Shown one piece after another: positions 45,304-56,156 of a DNA stretch of 64,000 bases. Within the stretch, counting starts at the first letter, position 1; each line of letters starts with the position of its first letter. This DNA is from Ceratotherium simum simum. Lineage: Eukaryota > Chordata > Mammalia > Perissodactyla > Rhinocerotidae. The notes beneath the pieces are model-generated. The model saw only the letters and a program-made list of their open reading frames with translations. It ran no database searches and was not told the DNA's origin. The DNA lies in NCBI RefSeq assembly GCF_000283155.1, contig NW_004454178.1:21933444-21997443 (forward strand), read 5' to 3'. The translations under genes were made by a program, and so were the position numbers.

Positions 45304-47060
45304 TAAATGATTTTTAAAGGGAGAAAAATCTCTCTTATATTACTCACTTAATGACTATTTCCAGTGCTCTTTCTTCCTTTTTATAGAACCAAGTTTTTTT
45401 CTGGTATCATTTTCCTTCTGCACAAGCAACTTCCTTCAATATTTCTTGCAATGGAGTTCTGATGGCAATGTATTCACTTAGCATTTGTTTTTCTAAGAAA
45501 ATCTTTATTCAAAAAAAATTTTTTTTCACTAAGTGAAGAATTCTAGGTTGATAGTTTTTTTCTCAGTGCTTTATAAAAAATATTGCTTCACTGTCTTCTA
45601 ACTTGCATAACTTCTCACGGGAAGTCTGCTGTCATCTTTTCCCCTCTATTCATAATGTATCTTTTCTCTTTGGCAGTTTTTAATATTTTTTTCTTTGTTC
45701 GTAATGTATCCTTTCTCTTTGGCAGTTTTTAATTTTTTTTCTTTTTCTAGAAATTGGATTATTATTATGTATCTTGGTATGGTTTTCTTTAAGCTAATTT
45801 TTCTTGACCTTCTTGGATCTGAGGGTTTATAGTTTTCATCAAATTTGGAAAACATTATTTTTAGCCATTATTTCTTCAAATATCTTTTCTGTTGCCTGTC
45901 CTTTTCTCTTAGGACTCCATACATGTATGTTAGACCAGTTGATATTGTCCCATAGACACTGATACTCTGAGGTTTTTTTTCTGTCCTTTTTCTTCCTGTT
46001 TCATTTTGAATAGTTTGTATTGCTTTGTAGTCACATTCATTTATCCTTTCTTCTGCAGCATTCAGTTTGATGTTAATCCCATCCAGTGTATTTTTCATTT
46101 TGGATATTTTATTTTTCACCTCTAGGAATTCCATTTGGGTCTTTTGATATATTACATTTCTTGCCTCATTATGCTCGTGTTTGCCCATACATAGGCTATG
46201 TACGGCAGCCATTTTACCATCTTTTCTGCTGGTTTCATCATCTTTCTAATATCTTGCTCAGTTTCTACTGAGTAATTTTTCTCAAGCTTCTTTGTTTGTC
46301 TGTTAACTTCTGTTGGACATGGTGAGTTTTTTGTTCTTGAGTGCTAGATTTTTTTTTGTACTTCATTAGTAGTGCTGAATTATATAATATCACTTAGTTA
46401 AACTACTTGGAATCAGTTAGATATTTCTGAGGCTTGCTTTTCAGGTTTGTTAGGGTGATCCAGTGCAACTTCTAGTCTGGAGATAATGCCCAGACTAGTA
46501 GCTCCACCACTAAGGCAATGCTCTTGAGGATTTCATCCAGTGCCCCATGTGTCCCAAGGTCTTTCCACTCTGCATGGTGGGAATACAAGCTCTTCCCAAC
46601 CCCATGTGAGCTCAGGGAATCCTTCTGCCTATTACTTTCTGGTGATTATTATTCTGGACTCAGATACTTTCCTCTTACATAGTCACAGGTCAACACTCAG
46701 CCAAAAATTTGAAGGCTCTTCTTTGGCAATCTCCAAAATTCTCACTCTCTCTTTGTAGCTCTTTCCTTTCTAGTATTCTATCATAAAAATTCTAGCCAGT
46801 TCGGCCTTTCCAAAATTCTATCTTTTTTCCTCGATTCAAGGAGACCACTGCACTCTGTTTGGGGTCCCCTTTCTGTCCTGCAGCCTGGAAACTGCTTCCA
46901 GTCCATAAACTGGGACAATCTTAGGACTGACTTTTTTGTTTCCCTTCCTCAGGGATCTTGTACTTTTGGTTATCCACTTTCTAAAAGACATTAGTTCATA
47001 TGTTTTGATCATCCTCTAATGGTATAAGGCAGGAGGGTCCCTGTTAATGCATCTTGGCCA

Positions 47061-47269
47061 GAAAGTTCTAGTTATTTGTTTTGTTTAGTATGGAATATTT
47101 TCATAAAATGTCTCTTTAATTTTTAATATTTAACCTCATAGAAAGAAGGAAAGAGACAAAATTATAACCACAGGAGCACTCTTAGAGTTCTATTTTACAT
47201 GTCTAACTTTAACTCACAGTAACTGAAGTATAAAATTCTCATGGGGAAATTAAGTTAATAAACCATCAC
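47061..47269. other. Unassigned; downstream intron of the 47.3-kb exon
   Basis: AT-rich sequence between the L1M and the minus-strand exon. No repeat recognised. Confidence 0.4.
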
Positions 47270-47402
47270 CTTTTCTCAGTTTTAGCAGCCAAGTTTTGTA
47301 CAGCAGCAGTGAGTCCTTCATGCTCTGTGAATTTGGTTACAATTTCTGCTTGATAGGAATCTGTGTCAGGTCGCTGAACCTCTAGCTTCTGTTCCCCTTG
47401 AG
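47270..47402 (-). CDS. Internal coding exon of an unidentified minus-strand gene
   Basis: A 133-nt interval on the minus strand lies between an acceptor (TTTACACAG, with branch-point-like TTCTAAAT about 25 nt upstream) and a donor (AAAAG|GTGATG). One frame is open throughout: two leading bases (CT), 43 codons, and two trailing bases (AG). The other two frames hold stops. In that frame a TAA lies about 20 nt upstream of the acceptor and a TGA overlaps the donor, so the open stretch fits the splice sites exactly. The peptide begins QGEQKLEVQRPDTDSYQ and ends VQNLAAKTEK. It is hydrophilic, charged, probably helical, and looks like normal protein rather than repeat. I do not recognise the gene. 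The neighbouring exons must join with one base before and one base after. There is no sign of a processed copy. What else it could be: a decayed exon, or a lucky open frame. Confidence 0.55.
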
Positions 47403-48454
47403 CTGTGTAAATATAATTTTAGGCAATTTAGAATTGAAAAGGAGCCCTCTGGCCTCATTGTAGTGATTGGCTAAGTCAACCCAAAATCTAGTGGTGCTGA
47501 CAACCCAGTGACTTTCTTGTGAAGACCATATAACAAACAGCCAAGATTACTTAGATAGATAGCAACAGAGAAGTGATTGGAGAGTTCCTGGTATATCAAA
47601 TTTCTGGAATTGGGTTTTGCGATGAATCCGTAAAATTCTTGCACACATTTGATTTTTTTATACCTCATATGACTCCTTTTATTTAAATATAATTCTGAAA
47701 TGTTTTGATTTTTTTAGTAACAGTTACCTTAAAAATTAAAATTTTGTTTTATAGTAGACATCCAAATATTAGTAATATACACTTATTTCATACTATTCTC
47801 TTTATCCACTAACCACATTCCCATAATCCTCATTCTCACACACTCCCTCTTGCCTCCCAAATTTCATCTCTTGTGAAGAGAAGGCTTTTATAACTTCGAA
47901 ATCCTTCAGAAATTAATTTTGGCATAACTCCTATATTCTCTCCAAGTTACTTTGAAACTTTTATTATTTCTCTAGAATCATAAACACAATATTTCTTTGC
48001 TTTTTGAAAAAGAAGAAAAATATCTTTCATTTCTCTTTAAAGCATATTTTTAAAGGTCTGTAATACTCAACAGTTGGTAAAGACATGACAATCTAAGTTT
48101 ATACCAATGTCCACAAACCACTTGACTCCTTCGCCACTTGTATCATTGAAGAATTGTTTAATAAACTCCCAATATTTCAACTACTTAAAAATTTGCTCAA
48201 TGCTTGCTATAACGACAAACAACCCAACATGTTTGGGAATATTAGGTAGCTTCCAGTATAATACATCTTTACTTTAGTTTGTTGATATTTTTAATTTGCC
48301 AATCTTTTTTTTGTAAATACGTAAATCATGTCTTATAAAAATTGACAATTATGGTAGAGATTGCTATTTTCCTATGCAATACCAATTCTCCTGCGTTTCT
48401 TTAGAAAAATCAGAGAAATAATCCATAATGTTAACTACTTGGAATAAAGATTAC
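47403..48454. other. Unassigned, AT-rich intron-like sequence
   Basis: Very AT-rich from 47.6 to 48.4 kb. I see no exon, repeat or RNA gene. If the 47.3-kb exon is real, this is its upstream intron on the minus strand. Confidence 0.4.
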
Positions 48455-48882
48455 TTTTCCCAACTGTCCTTGCAGGTAAACTTGGCCGTGTGATTAAGTC
48501 CTAGTCAATGTGATATAAGCAGAAGCATCAGGTGGGACCTCCAAGAATCTCCTTAGAGTCAACTGGCTCCACTAGGAGGTATGCTTCCTTTTTGCTTCTT
48601 CTTCTCCTTCTTCTTCCTTATAGCCTGGAATTCAGACTGATGGAACTCTAGTAGCCATCCATCTTGGACTATGAAGCAAAGAATGAAAACCAAGCATTAG
48701 AGGGGTAGAGCAGGAAGAGAGAAGGAACCTGGGTCCTTGATGATCGTGGAGCTGCTAGACCAGCCCTGGACTGCTGACCTCTGGCCTTCTTTTAAGAGAG
48801 AGACAGAATACCTTCTATTTTGTTTGAGCCACTATTTACACATTCTGTTATATACAACAGAAATGAATCCTAACTAATACAA
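48455..48882 (+). mobile_element. MaLR-type LTR, plus strand
   Basis: 'cttggccgtgtgattaagtc', 'tagccatccatcttggacta', 'ggaacctgggtccttgatga', 'ccagccctggactgctgacc', 'ttgtttgagccactattta', ending 'aatgaatcctaactaataca'. Typical of an old MLT1-like LTR. Confidence 0.75.
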
Positions 48883-49007
48883 CAATATTAATATCGTTTT
48901 GAAAATTATTCAATTTCTCACAAAGTCTCATATTACATTATGAAAAGTAATGTAATAAATATATTATATGTAAATATATAATATATAAAAGGAATATATT
49001 TATACAG

Positions 49008-49575
49008 TGATTATACATGTATAGTGATTAGCATATACTTCAGGAAGTTTGTTAAGATTCCTTTCCAATTGTATGGCCCTGCATCCTATTGGTAGTGCCA
49101 TCACAGCTCATGACACCATTTTATCAAAGTCAATTTTGTTCTTTTTGGAGAAATACTTTCATAGCTGGTATGTGTTGATTGCAGTTATCTCTTTATTAGT
49201 GAAAAAAAAAAAGAAAACAACAATAGCAACATTGCTTTTCTTAAAATGTCCATGGAAAATATGAACTCCTAGATTGGCTATTCTTTTATTGCACTGAGAA
49301 ATATACTGTTATGTATTGTCTTAATATCTCAGATAATGATAACCTCACCCATATGTTGTAGTCCTTATTATTCTGGAATAGCCAGTCTTCAAGATGGCCC
49401 TCACTGATTCTCATCTCCTGTATTCACATCTTTGTATCTCACCATCTACACTGAATCAGGGCTGGCCCTGTGTGTCCAATAGAATATGGTAGAAGTTATA
49501 ATGTGTGACTTTTGAGGCTAGGTCATAAAAGGTATTTCAGTTTCCACTTTAGTGTCTTGGATCACTTACTCTAGG
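49008..49575 (+). repeat. Diverged duplicate segment, copy B (empty Tigger site)
   Basis: Partner of 43062-43825. At 49020-49021 it keeps the single TA, GATTATACATG-TA-TAGTGATTA, where copy A has the Tigger element flanked by two TAs. Confidence 0.7.
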
Positions 49576-49892
49576 GGAAGCTGGAACCATGTTGTGAATG
49601 CAGCTTCATGTTTCCACATGGATAGGGAATAATATGTCACACCAACCTGCCAACCACATGAGTGAGCTACCTTGGAAGTGGGCTCTCCTGCCCTAGTCAA
49701 GCCTTCGAATGACTGCAGCCTTGGTCAACTTCTTAACTCAACTTAATGAGAAACTCAGAGCCAGAACCACCTAACCAAGCTGCTTTTGAATTCCTTACCC
49801 TCAGAATCTATGAGAGGTAAAATATGATTCTGGTTGTTTTAAGCCACTATGTTTTATGTGGTTTGTTATACAACAATGGTAAATAATAGATA
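49374..49892 (+). mobile_element. MaLR (MLT1-type) LTR, plus strand
   Basis: 'tggaatagccagtcttcaag', 'cccaccatg'-like centre replaced by 'caaccacatgagtgagctac', 'gccctagtcaagccttcgaa', 'tggttgttttaagccactat', ending 'acaacaatggtaaataata'. Full length, unlike its partner at 43632. Confidence 0.75.
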
Positions 49893-50434
49893 TGCAAATG
49901 ATTTATTTTAGACTTTGGGGTATTTTTATAAAACTCTAATTGAGCTCATCATTTGAGCTCTTTCTTCTCCTTTCTCCTTTGGTCAATTTTAATAATTTGC
50001 AAAAGTTTTTTATTTAGAAAGAAAAACTCAATAATGGCAAACACATTTTCTAAGAAATAGATATTTTCAACTGTAAGCTTCAGGTATATTTTTTTCTATT
50101 TTTCCCAACTTGTTTTGAGTGAGTAGATGGTACTTTATTAGGTATAGTCTCATTTAAAAATTCTTAAATTTCAAAAGAATACCTAGTCCAAAATTATCAT
50201 TATTCCAGTTATATTTCAGCTATGTCATTTCAAATTTGCTGAAAATTTCTAGAGTCATTTCCCCAGAGAGAAACCTCTTGCATTATAAATGAATTTTTTT
50301 GCACAACTGATTTTCTTGTTGGCATAACAGTTGGCATGAGTGAAATATTAAAGTGGTACATCCTTAATAACTACATTCAAACTACTGGAAATCTGAAATT
50401 CAAGGTTCTTTGACATTTTACAATTGGCCTGGGA
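49893..50434. other. Unassigned, AT-rich
   Basis: No recognisable feature. Confidence 0.45.
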
Positions 50435-51100
50435 TTTTTTTTTTTTTTTTATATTCTGAAAGAAGGTTTAATTGTTACTCATGATCCAAATGCCCTGTGT
50501 CCATGTGTTCTGATGTCTAGGTTGGGCGGTCTATGCTCTGGATTTGATCCCCATAGACCACGTCTAGAGTAGTAGAGTGTTGGCCTTGCTCCAATATATG
50601 GATTCCCAACATCCATGTGATACTTTCAAACTGCCTGGACAGGAGGCACTGGTCTTTCCAGTTTACACTGGTCCCACCCAAAAGCCCCTGATGGGTCTTT
50701 GGAAGTCATCATAGGTGACATGAGGAGAGAATTGCATCCAAGTCTCAAGTAAAAATTAAGCTGTCTGTAGAGAGGTAATGAAGGCAGGTGGATAGAGGGA
50801 GGTAAGTGGTGTTTTTTTCTTACTCTCCATAGGAAGGAGTCCCAAGATCTGGGATTCTTTGGCTACATAGTATGACGGTTTTCAATATGCTGTGAGGTTT
50901 TTATAAGATCAAGTTCACCATGCAAATGGGAGGAAGCTCAATAACGAAGGTCAAGGGGAAGCTTTATCCTCTGAATACTCATTTCCCAGGAAGCATCTGG
51001 GACCCTGGATGAGGAAGGAGAGAAGAAGGCACAGGGCCAGTCTGTGATTTTTCTCACCATGGAAACTTCTCCTCTGGAGGAGCTCTGAGGCAGAAGGGGG
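50435..51100 (-). pseudogene. Retrocopy-like insert with poly(A) tail, source unknown
   Basis: The plus strand shows an 18-T run at 50438-50455. On the minus strand this is a poly(A) tail about 15 nt after an ATTAAA signal, the layout of a reverse-transcribed mRNA 3' end. The minus-strand sequence upstream has no long open frame, so it would be mostly 3'UTR or a non-coding RNA. I find no clear target-site duplication. It could instead be an unrecognised SINE or LINE tail. Confidence 0.4.
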
Positions 51101-51239
51101 CAGAGTTGAACTTGCTCAGCTAGCCCTGAAGAGAGGCACCTTGTTATGCATAAGCGAAGTGCCTCCAGATAGAGGGAGGAGGATTGACATCATAGGATCT
51201 GGCATGGTACCCTGCCCTGCAAAGGTGTTGGACTGAGAC

Positions 51240-51435
51240 CAGCCGGCTTTGGAGTTAGACAGATCTGGAACTTGATCCTGATTCCCCAGCTACGACCCTT
51301 TAGAAAAATTTACCCAAACTCATTATATTTCAGTCTTCTCATCTATAGAATCAGGAAAATAAAACTCTCTGCAAAGAGCTGTTGTCAGGGCTAAGTGAAG
51401 GAGTAGAAGTCCAGTGCCTCACTCAGTGCTGGGCT
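51240..51435 (-). mobile_element. MIR SINE, minus strand
   Basis: Antisense MIR: 'ccggctttggagttagacag', 'cagtcttctcatctatagaa', 'tgttgtcagggctaagtgaa', ending 'cactcagtgctgggct'. Confidence 0.65.
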
Positions 51436-51449
51436 AGTCCTCACTGTCA

Positions 51450-51806
51450 GCTCGGGCTGCTATAACTAAGTACCACTGACTGGGTGGCTTAAACAACAGA
51501 CATTTATATCTCACGGTTCCGGAGGATGGAAGTCCAAGATCAAGGCGCTGGCAGATCTGGTGTCTGGTGAGGACCCAATTTCTGGTTTGCAGTTGGCCCT
51601 CTCCTCATTGTGTTCTCACATGGCAAGGAGCAGAGAGAGAGATCCTGTGTCTCCTCTCTTTTTATAAGGGCATAATCCTGTTCATGAGGGCTTTACCTCA
51701 TGACCTAATCACCTCCCAAAGGCCCCACTTCCGAATACCATCACATTGGGGATTTAGGCTTCAACATATGAATTCTGGGGGACACAAACATTCAGTCCAT
51801 AGCACA
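51450..51806 (-). mobile_element. MaLR (MST/MLT1C-type) LTR, minus strand
   Basis: 'cgggctgctataactaagta', 'gactgggtggcttaaacaac', 'catttatatctcacggttcc', 'ggtgtctggtgaggacc', 'ctcatgacctaatcacctcc', 'caacatatgaattctggggg', ending 'ttcagtccatagcaca'. Complete and moderately diverged. Confidence 0.85.
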
Positions 51807-51850
51807 GCTGGAATATTATTCCTCTCCTCTGCTCTCTCCTGGTCCCCCAG

Positions 51851-52173
51851 GCCACCGCAGTCTACACCAAAGCTGAGACAAAGACTCAAAGAAACCTCTG
51901 AAGAAAGAAACCTAAACACAAAGACAAAGGATTCTTGTAGAACCAGTTTTTCCACTCCCTGGACTAGAGAGGTCAGCTGCGGGGGAGGAGAAGATTGCTG
52001 GAAAGGGGTCACTGGTAGAAAGAGGAGGAAGGGGGCAGAATCCTCCCAGTGCAAAAGGAGGGAGGACCTTCAGGTTGTCCCAAGGGCAGAGTGGAAGGGA
52101 CGCAGTGACCACTCAGCTTCCTTGAGTTTGGACCCCACTGACACATCTTCTGGGGACACCTGCTGTCCAGCAG
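51851..52173 (+). other. Candidate spliced exon within the longest open frame
   Basis: A strong pyrimidine-tract acceptor (CTCTCTCCTGGTCCCCCAG) ends at 51850 and a consensus CAG|GTAAGG donor follows 52173. The 323-nt interval is open in the frame of the 226-codon stretch 51567-52247, whose first third is antisense MaLR LTR. The peptide is polar, with basic runs such as GRKRRKG, and matches no family I know. Two minus-strand frames are also open here, so composition may be responsible. It could be an exon of a non-coding transcript. Confidence 0.25.
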
Positions 52174-52749
52174 GTAAGGCCACTTGTAATCCCATCTCTG
52201 AGTACAGGCTGGAGACCTGGGCATCAGTCCCAGGAATGGGGATGTGAAGCATTGGTTGATAACAGCCCTGAGGCCAGGACAGTAGTGGACATCTCCCCTG
52301 GCCCTGTCCTGGGCCCCCGCCACCAACCTTCCATTGCTGACACGTATGACGGATGCAGGTGCTGGATGGGTCACTCACAGACCCTTGGATAACGTGGCTC
52401 ACAATAGTTTATAGATATGTATTTTGGAGATCATATATGTTGACAGATTCTGTTTTTTAAAAAAATGATGTTAAAAGAAACAGACCACCTTCTCTTAGCA
52501 CCACCAATTTACCAAAGAAAGGACATTCTAAAATAAAGCAAAACTTACAAAGGGCAATATCAGAATAAAGAAGTGTTCTTTAAGTTGGAGAAATTTGGTT
52601 TTCTTCAAAATTAGCAGTGTTTGAGACTCTCTTTCTTCTACGTGTCAGTGGAGCTTGTCTGAGGCCAGTGAAGGAGTGGGGACCTCTTTGGGGACCTCTT
52701 TGAGGACCAGCCATGCTGGAGCTGCCTTCCCTCAGGAGCATCCATGTAC
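52174..52749. other. Unassigned spacer
   Basis: A short tandem repeat of GGGGACCTCTTT lies at about 52677-52703. Nothing else recognised. Confidence 0.4.
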
Positions 52750-52945
52750 ACAGCAGGCTGGGCTCTGCGCTTTGGTGCTTAATGTCTGCGTGACCTCAGG
52801 AGAATGATGTGGCTTCCCTGCGTCACAGTTTCCTCCAGGGTCACGTGGAGTATAAATGCCCACCTAAGAGATTTGTTCTGAGGGTAAATTAGGTTAACAT
52901 CTGCAAAGCACTTAGCTCAGTGTTCAGAATTAGGAAAGGGCTTAG
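52750..52945 (-). mobile_element. MIR SINE, minus strand
   Basis: Antisense MIR: 'cgtcacagtttcctccaggg', 'gttaacatctgcaaagcact', 'tagctcagtgttcagaatta'. Confidence 0.65.
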
Positions 52946-54539
52946 AAATGGCAGCTACCTTTTTTTTTTTTGTATTATTTTAACTTTATACCATCCAATA
53001 ACTGCTATGTTTATCCAGGAATTACTGTTTTCTACTGATTCAACGTTATTGCTTCAGCTAGCTTTAGGCACTTTCTTGAATATCCATAGCATATTCAGGG
53101 ATGCCCAAGTAGAGGCCCTCATTTCTACCAAGTTTCTGAGTGATCTAGAACGTGCTCTACAATTGCCTTGTTGAACCAGGTAAGGGGTCTGACCCCTTAC
53201 CCCCACCCCAGCTTAGCCACCTCTCCCTCCCAGTGCTTGATCCTAAGGCATTGGGCAGAAATCAGTGCTAAGCAGACTCTGCCTGATTACACAGTCCAGT
53301 GGGGAGTTGAGCTTACCCCTCCCCCTGTGCTTGAAAGGAGGTTAATCTGGCCTGGATCTTGTGGAGTTGACTGGGATGTTATCTGAAGGATGATTTTGAG
53401 GTATCTGTAACTTCTTTCTCCCTTTCCTCATCCCCACACACCTCATCCCTTTCCATGAATAAAGGGGAGATGATTGTGCAAGAGACAGCCTGACCCACAA
53501 GATGTGTATTTGGACAGAGCCATCAGAGAGGTTGACATGGGATGCTGTGGGTACCGCCCCAGACTCACTGTCCAGCACATAGCCTCTCAACAAAGGATGA
53601 CCAACAGAGCAAATTCTGTTCCATTTCTCACTCTTCCCCTTCTGCTTTTATCTCAACCTTTGGCTGAAATCTGAAAGTGGAAAAGCATCCAAGTTAAGCT
53701 TGTTTTGAATATTAAAAATATGGGGATATGAACTGCTTTCTGTAACATCAATATGAAATGCTGAAGGCTTAGGGACTCTGTAATGAATTACGTGAACAAT
53801 ACATAGAGCCAAAGTAATGAAGTAAAAGATACAGATATCATCCCCATCCATTTATGCGAGTGAGCACATATCCATGATTTACAAGTCACGAAACAAAAGA
53901 TCAAAATTTGCAGCTCTGATGGCAGATGTTCCTCAGAGACCACTCCCTGTGGTGTTCAGTAATGTGGATACTGCAAAGATATCATAGAATCATAGAAATG
54001 ATTATGGAATCTCTGGAGAAAGGGAGAGATAAGAAACTAGGCAGTTGAAAAATGGGAAAAGGAATGAGTCTGTAGCTGGGGAAGCCTCATCTTGTGTTGC
54101 GATGGAGTGCTGGCTGTGATTGGTGCAGAAAACGGATTGTCTATCATTCATCGGATGGAATCGCTCCTGGTACCATTTGGTTGATGGTATCAGGCTGCTT
54201 AAAACAAAAATAAACAGCAGGAGCCTGGGAAAAGCTTAACCCAGTAAAGGAGAAAAAGGAGATATCCCAAGCCCCCCTCTGAGCCTTATTTCAATCTCAT
54301 TTCTTTAGTGTCCTGATTGGAGTATGCAGGTTTCTATAGCCCAATCTGATGAATTCAAAGGCCTACAGAGAGGTAATCTGAGCTAAATGGATTTTACATT
54401 TTTATTTGCAAGCCTGGAGTTTTATTAAATACTTCATTTATCCATTAAACAAATATTTGTCCAGGACCCATATTCTTCTGGGTGAGGAATTGAAAGGAGG
54501 GGAGACAGCCTTTTTTGATTCTGTTAGGAAAAGGCAGAA
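52946..54539. other. Unassigned; contains a perfect 23-bp palindrome
   Basis: Mostly unique. GGTAAGGGGTC-T-GACCCCTTACC at 53179-53201 is a perfect inverted repeat. The left arm also contains a CAG|GTAAGG donor-like site. Open frames of 60-85 aa have no known domain. Confidence 0.4.
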
Positions 54540-54710
54540 AAATGGGTAATAATAATTTTAAAAGACTTTAAATAATAGCATATTTAATTAAATATAGTAA
54601 CAGTATATTTAATTTAATAACAGTATATTAACAATAGTATCTTTAATTAATTAAATAATAGTATATTTAAAAGACTTTAAATAATAGTATATTTTGAATA
54701 ATAGTTAGAT
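54540..54710. repeat. AT-rich minisatellite-like tract
   Basis: Irregular copies of AATAATAGTATATTTAA with the longer unit 'aaaagactttaaataatag' repeated at about 54558 and 54669. Confidence 0.75.
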
Positions 54711-56150
54711 CATTATATAGAACGTTGGTCATAGTTATCCAAACTAACTTTTCCATACTTGAAGGGCCATCTTTTTGAAAATAAGAGTAATTCATAAGCG
54801 GGGAGGCGTTTGGTTTTTCAGATGCACTCATCAGTGACTTCAAAAGTACTGCTTTATGGCAATGCCCTGGATATCTGCGCTCTGAATCCCCACCTGCTTG
54901 GTTAACAGGCAGAGCTGTCTTTTCCTGGCATCTTGCTCAATTATGCCTTCTTGGAGTCTGTGGTGGGAGGAGAGGGTGGTTCTTATATGGCCCTGCTGCT
55001 GCCCTTAGAGTCTTGGCTAGGTGTCCACCTCCCACCATGCCCTCATCCTGTGGTTGGTCCCTCTCCATGCTGTCAGTCACTTGTTGTTGCCCCCTACTCT
55101 AGGCCAGCCTCCCCCGGAGCTGTGTGACCAGCAATTCTGGGGGTCTCCTTAATCATTTCATCAGTGTGCCTTTGTTGTAGAAAATATATAGACGTTAAAC
55201 TTACCAAGTTTGGATCTTCTTTCTGCTTGCCTATTTAAAAGAAATATTATAATGAAAACAACTTTTTTAGAAGGGATTTACAGACACAGGTGAGTTCAGA
55301 GGGGACATGCCTTGTTCCTGATAACTTGATTGGCCTCTGAGTGGGAGTTGTAAACCCCCTTTCACAACTCCAGTTGCTCCCTGGGCATATTCTGCAAGGC
55401 CCAGAACCATGATTCCAGGGCGAGTTAGAGGGATGCGGGCCATGAATAGATCAAAGGAAAACTGTCTTATCACATGGAGCTGTCCACCAGGTCGCTCAGG
55501 AACGGAGGGGCATGGTGGCCTCAGCCTGGTGGGGGCAAGAGGAGGGGTGTCACAGGTCTCCTGGCAAGACACGCAGGCCCTTCTAGGAAAGAGCCCTGAG
55601 ATCTGGGATAGTAAAGGCTTAAATTTGCAAATCACGCAATGGGGAGTCAAACAGCAGCTCCAGAGCAGCCTGTGAGGCCATGGAGTTGGATTCTAATGAC
55701 GATATTAAGAGTGACAGGGAGATGTCTTTGTCTTCATCAGTGAAAGTCATCTCCAGATAGCAATAAATTAACTCCTGAATATTGTGTGCGGCATAAATAA
55801 ATAAATAAATGGCCCAGAAATGAAATTCTAATAGACTTCGTGGGAAGTCATTTGCGAACAAATCTGTCTGCTACTCAGGATGCAAATGGCTTCTCTGGGA
55901 GAGGTCGTCAGTATCTCCAACACATTTTCTAATTGCTAATGCTAATTACTTGCATCGTCATTTGCATACCATTATGAGGCAGAAGTTACAGAGGGCTGAG
56001 CCTGTTTTATTTTTTTTCCTCCCATTCATTCAGGAATGAGGAGACTTCCACCCAGGCTAAGCATTCTAAAACAGACAGGATAGTTGGAGCCGAATTTGCA
56101 CCTCTCGATGTCCTCTGGGAGGCTGGTAAATCAAAATATAAAGGCAGGTT
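54711..56150. other. Mostly unassigned, unique-looking
   Basis: No transposon recognised in about 1.4 kb apart from a short (AAAT)n at 55795-55809. Contains the microexon candidate at 55205-55230. Confidence 0.4.
55205..55230 (-). other. Candidate 26-nt microexon, minus strand
   Basis: Minus strand: TATTTCTTTTAAATAG | 26 nt | GTAAGTTTA, i.e. an acceptor and a near-perfect donor on either side of an open 26-mer. If it follows a phase leaving two bases, it ends with one spare base, exactly what the exon at 47402 needs. Read that way it encodes QAERRSKL before the residue shared with the next exon. AT-rich sequence can produce such sites by chance. Confidence 0.3.
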
Positions 56151-56156
56151 AATCTA

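Larger units (their letters stand above)
43826..47060 (-). mobile_element. Long old L1M, minus strand, carrying two insertions
   Basis: The plus strand is antisense L1: 'gttttctatatttttaccg', 'cttgatgaattgactccttt', 'tttgtctgatattagtaaaa', 'gatttcttgtagacagcaca' (ORF2 N-terminal side). Towards the right it continues through the ORF1/5' region ('cttcttggatctgagggttt', 'atttcttcaaatatcttttc', 'ccatccagtgtatttttcat'). An ERVL LTR (44266-44671) and an ERE (45072-45303) were inserted later. A 49-bp unit is duplicated in tandem at 45649-45743. Several small frames at 44-46 kb are antisense or sense LINE debris. Confidence 0.8.
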
